Assembly: GCF_000213055.1 (NCBI RefSeq)
Contig: NZ_CM001165.1
Location: forward strand, 4,734,945 to 4,798,944
Length of the DNA stretch: 64,000 nt
Direction of reading: 5' to 3'
Source: Streptomyces sp. Tu6071
GTDB lineage: Bacteria; Actinomycetota; Actinomycetes; Streptomycetales; Streptomycetaceae
Of this stretch, positions 62,115 through 64,000 are shown one piece after another. The stretch's first letter is position 1; every line of letters starts with the position of its first letter. The position numbers and the translations under genes were made by a program. The notes under the pieces are model-generated. The model was given only the letters and a program-made list of their open reading frames with translations. It had not been told where the DNA came from and searched no databases.

Positions 62115-63467
62115 ATGGTGATCCTCATCGGCGCGGCCCTGCTGCTCGTACTCGCGCTGCTCGGCCTGGCCCACTGGTACCTGTGGCGCCGCCTCGTCCG
62201 CGACACGACGCGCGGCCCCGGACCGGCCCGCACCCTGGGCACGGTCTTCTTCGTCGCGGCCCCCGTCCTCATGCTGGCCGCCTTCGCGGGCTCGCGCGCG
62301 TTCCCCTTCGGGGTGCTGCGCGTCGTGGCGTGGCCGGGGTACCTGTGGGCGGCGCTCGCGCTGTACCTGCTCCTCGCGGTGGCGCTCGGCGAGCTGCTCC
62401 GCCCCTTGCTCTTTCGGGTGATGCGCGGGCGGTACGGCCGGGAGGGTGAGGAGACCGTACCGGTGGCGGCTGCCGTGGGGGCGCCGGAGGAGGCGGAGCG
62501 CGCGGCGTCGGGGCCGGTACCGGCCCCGGGTCCCGTACCGGCGGCCCCGGCTCCCGTACGAGCCCCCGATCCCGTCCCGGTGCCCGGTGCCACGCCCGCT
62601 CCGGAGCCCGTACGGGACCAGGCGCCGCGTCCCGCGCCCGCGCCCTCCCGCCGGCTCTTCGTCTCGCGGATCGTGGGCGGCGCGGCGGGCGCGGCGGCGC
62701 TCGGGACGGTCGGCCGCGGCGCGTACGGCGTGCTGCGCGGTCCGCGCCTCAAGCACGTGACGATCCCGCTCGCGAAGCTGCCGCGCTCGGCGCACGGCTT
62801 CCGGATCGCGGTGGTGAGCGACATCCATCTCGGCCCGATCCTGGGCCACGCGCACACGCGGCGGATCGTGGACACGATCAACGGGGCGCAGCCGGACGCC
62901 GTGGCGGTGGTGGGCGACCTCGTGGACGGCTCGGTGGCGGAGCTGGGGCACGCGGCGCAGCCGCTGAGCGACCTGCGCGCGCGGCACGGCGCGTACTTCG
63001 TCACGGGGAACCACGAGTACTACTCGGGCGCGGACGAGTGGATCGACGAGGTCCGCGAGCTGGGTCTGCGCCCGCTGGAGAACGCGCGCGTGGAGCTGCC
63101 CGGCTTCGACCTGGCGGGCGTCAACGACATCTCCGGCGAGGACCACCACGCCGCCCCGGACTACGACAAGGCCCTCGGCGACCGCGACCCGGCCCGCGCC
63201 TCCGTGCTCATGGCGCACCAGCCGGTGATGATCCACGAGGCGGTCGAGCACCACGTCGACCTCCAGCTCTCCGGCCACACCCACGGCGGCCAGCTCTTCC
63301 CCGGCAACCTCCTCGCCCGCGCCGCCAACCCCACGGTCGCGGGCCTCGACCACTACGGCGACACGACGCTGTACGTGACGCGCGGCGCGGGCGCCTGGGG
63401 CCCCCCGGTACGGGTCGGGGCCCCCTCGGACATCACGGTGGTGACGCTGGCGGCGGGGAGGGCGTGA
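62115..63467 (+). CDS. Membrane-anchored calcineurin-like metallophosphoesterase
   Basis: 450 residues. Four helices occupy residues 1-110, then a Pro/Ala/Val-rich linker (about 125-180, repeats of Pro-Val-Pro-Ala). A Tat-like or anchor segment RRLFVSRIVGGAAGAAALG precedes the catalytic domain. The metal-site motifs are all present: VVSDIHLGP, VGDLVDG, TGNHEYY, MAHQP and SGHTHGGQ. This is the YaeI-type branch, whose members hydrolyse lipid or nucleotide phosphodiesters at the membrane. The substrate is unknown. A terminator hairpin overlaps its stop codon. Confidence 0.9.
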   Translation: MVILIGAALLLVLALLGLAHWYLWRRLVRDTTRGPGPARTLGTVFFVAAPVLMLAAFAGSRAFPFGVLRVVAWPGYLWAALALYLLLAVALGELLRPLLFRVMRGRYGREGEETVPVAAAVGAPEEAERAASGPVPAPGPVPAAPAPVRAPDPVPVPGATPAPEPVRDQAPRPAPAPSRRLFVSRIVGGAAGAAALGTVGRGAYGVLRGPRLKHVTIPLAKLPRSAHGFRIAVVSDIHLGPILGHAHTRRIVDTINGAQPDAVAVVGDLVDGSVAELGHAAQPLSDLRARHGAYFVTGNHEYYSGADEWIDEVRELGLRPLENARVELPGFDLAGVNDISGEDHHAAPDYDKALGDRDPARASVLMAHQPVMIHEAVEHHVDLQLSGHTHGGQLFPGNLLARAANPTVAGLDHYGDTTLYVTRGAGAWGPPVRVGAPSDITVVTLAAGRA

Positions 63468-63499
63468 GGGCCCCCGGGCGTCTCCCCGGGGGCCCTCAC
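63464..63499. terminator. Terminator overlapping the phosphoesterase stop codon
   Basis: GTGAGGGCCCCCGGG (63464-63478) pairs perfectly with CCCGGGGGCCCTCAC (63485-63499) across a 6-nt loop. The TGA stop codon lies inside the left arm. It can also serve the convergent protease gene 24 bp away. Confidence 0.85.
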
Positions 63500-63522
63500 G
63501 TGTCATCGTGTCGCGCGAGGCG

Positions 63523-64000
63523 TCACGGGACGATGTTCAGCAGGCGGTTCGGGCTGCCGGAGCCGGGGCTGGTGACGACGCCCGTCGAGGCGCCCGCGAC
63601 GAGGGCCGAGGAGACCTGGGCCGGGGTCGCCGAGGTGTGGCCCGCGAGGTAGACGGCCGCCGCGCCCGTCACGTGCGGGGTCGCCATCGAGGTGCCGTTG
63701 ATGGTGTTGGTCGCGGTGTCGCCCGTGCCCCACGCCGAGGTGATCGACGAACCGGGCGCGAACAGGTCCACCACGGAGCCGTAGTTGGAGTAGCTGGCCT
63801 TCGCGTCGGTGCTCGTCGTCGCGCCGACCGTGATGGCCTCGCCGACGCGCGCCGGGGACTTGGTCGAGGCGTTCGTGGACTCGTTGCCCGCCGCGACCGC
63901 GTACGTGACGCCGGAGGCGATGGAGCGGCGCACGGCCGCGTCGATCGTCGAGTCGGCGCCGCCGCCGAGGCTCATGTTGGCGACGGCCGGCTTCACGGCG
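63523..64000 (-). CDS. Subtilisin-like S8 serine protease (N-terminus beyond window)
   Basis: Only the C-terminal 158 or so codons are in the window. The visible part carries the oxyanion-hole Asn in VAAGNES and the catalytic Ser in NGTSMATPHVTGAAA, with the AVANMSLGGGA strand before them. It is the alkaline-protease type secreted by Streptomyces (ends LLNIVP, no extra C-terminal domain). The catalytic Asp and His, signal peptide and propeptide must lie to the right of position 64000. It should be an extracellular peptidase. Confidence 0.93.
   Translation of the reverse strand, partial: AVKPAVANMSLGGGADSTIDAAVRRSIASGVTYAVAAGNESTNASTKSPARVGEAITVGATTSTDAKASYSNYGSVVDLFAPGSSITSAWGTGDTATNTINGTSMATPHVTGAAAVYLAGHTSATPAQVSSALVAGASTGVVTSPGSGSPNRLLNIVP

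Overview
This is a chromosomal core segment of a Streptomyces-like actinomycete. Base composition is extremely GC-rich with strongly GC-biased third codon positions, GTG starts are frequent, and the gene set and order (pcrA, sucCD, purN-purH, folD, mdh, trpS, an SCO4848-type small membrane protein beside a D-Ala-D-Ala carboxypeptidase) are those of the Streptomyces chromosome core. I see no tRNA, rRNA, CRISPR array, prophage or biosynthetic cluster. Foreign DNA is limited to one complete 98-bp miniature inverted-repeat element and a fragment of a second copy.

Layout. 1-9.1 kb: a truncated secreted FG-GAP protein, a membrane protein, a kinase-like phosphotransferase, DoxX, and a divergent PspC membrane protein / PspC-histidine kinase-LuxR response regulator locus. 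9.1-17.1 kb: a small membrane protein, a Nudix hydrolase, an NlpC/P60 wall hydrolase, PcrA helicase and an M23 peptidase. 17.1-25.9 kb: two divergent operons, SWIM-DUF5691-cytidine deaminase (minus) and MoxR-DUF5682-VWA (plus). 26-28.3 kb: sucCD. 28.4-36 kb: LysE exporter with a decayed partial duplicate, a phosphoesterase, a CGNR regulator, an XRE/sigma-like membrane regulator, a DUF6350 membrane protein. 36-45 kb: purine and folate genes (purN, purH, folD), two paralogous Pro/Gly/Tyr-rich membrane proteins, DUF3017, an XRE-DUF2690 protein and mdh. 45.3-48.4 kb: a three-gene operon of unknown function. 48.4-64 kb: mixed metabolism and wall genes (VOC, AhpD/MocR pair, lipoprotein, ATP-grasp ligase-like protein, DUF899, rocD, trpS, 2'-5' RNA ligase-like, DprE2-like reductase, YihY, carboxypeptidase, phosphoesterase, S8 protease).

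Two features stand out. First, four sites fit the actinobacterial RecA-NDp / PafBC DNA-damage promoter pattern (TTGTCRGTG, 8 nt, TAnnnT): one before pcrA, one before a tiny leaderless ORF and the Nudix gene, and a back-to-back pair forming an 11-bp inverted repeat between the SWIM and MoxR operons. This suggests that the six-gene SWIM/DUF5691/deaminase + MoxR/DUF5682/VWA cluster is a DNA-damage-inducible system. Second, the 45.3-48.4 kb operon encodes a membrane protein whose extreme C-terminus, and a small helical protein whose N-terminus, carry matching RHIM-like motifs, the arrangement expected of a homotypic amyloid-signalling pair.

Other regulatory signals are a probable ZTP riboswitch before purN-purH, a palindrome over the mdh start region, helically phased CCCTGA repeats in the PspC divergent promoter, and several strong hairpin terminators. 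All functional calls come from reading the sequence; no database search was run.
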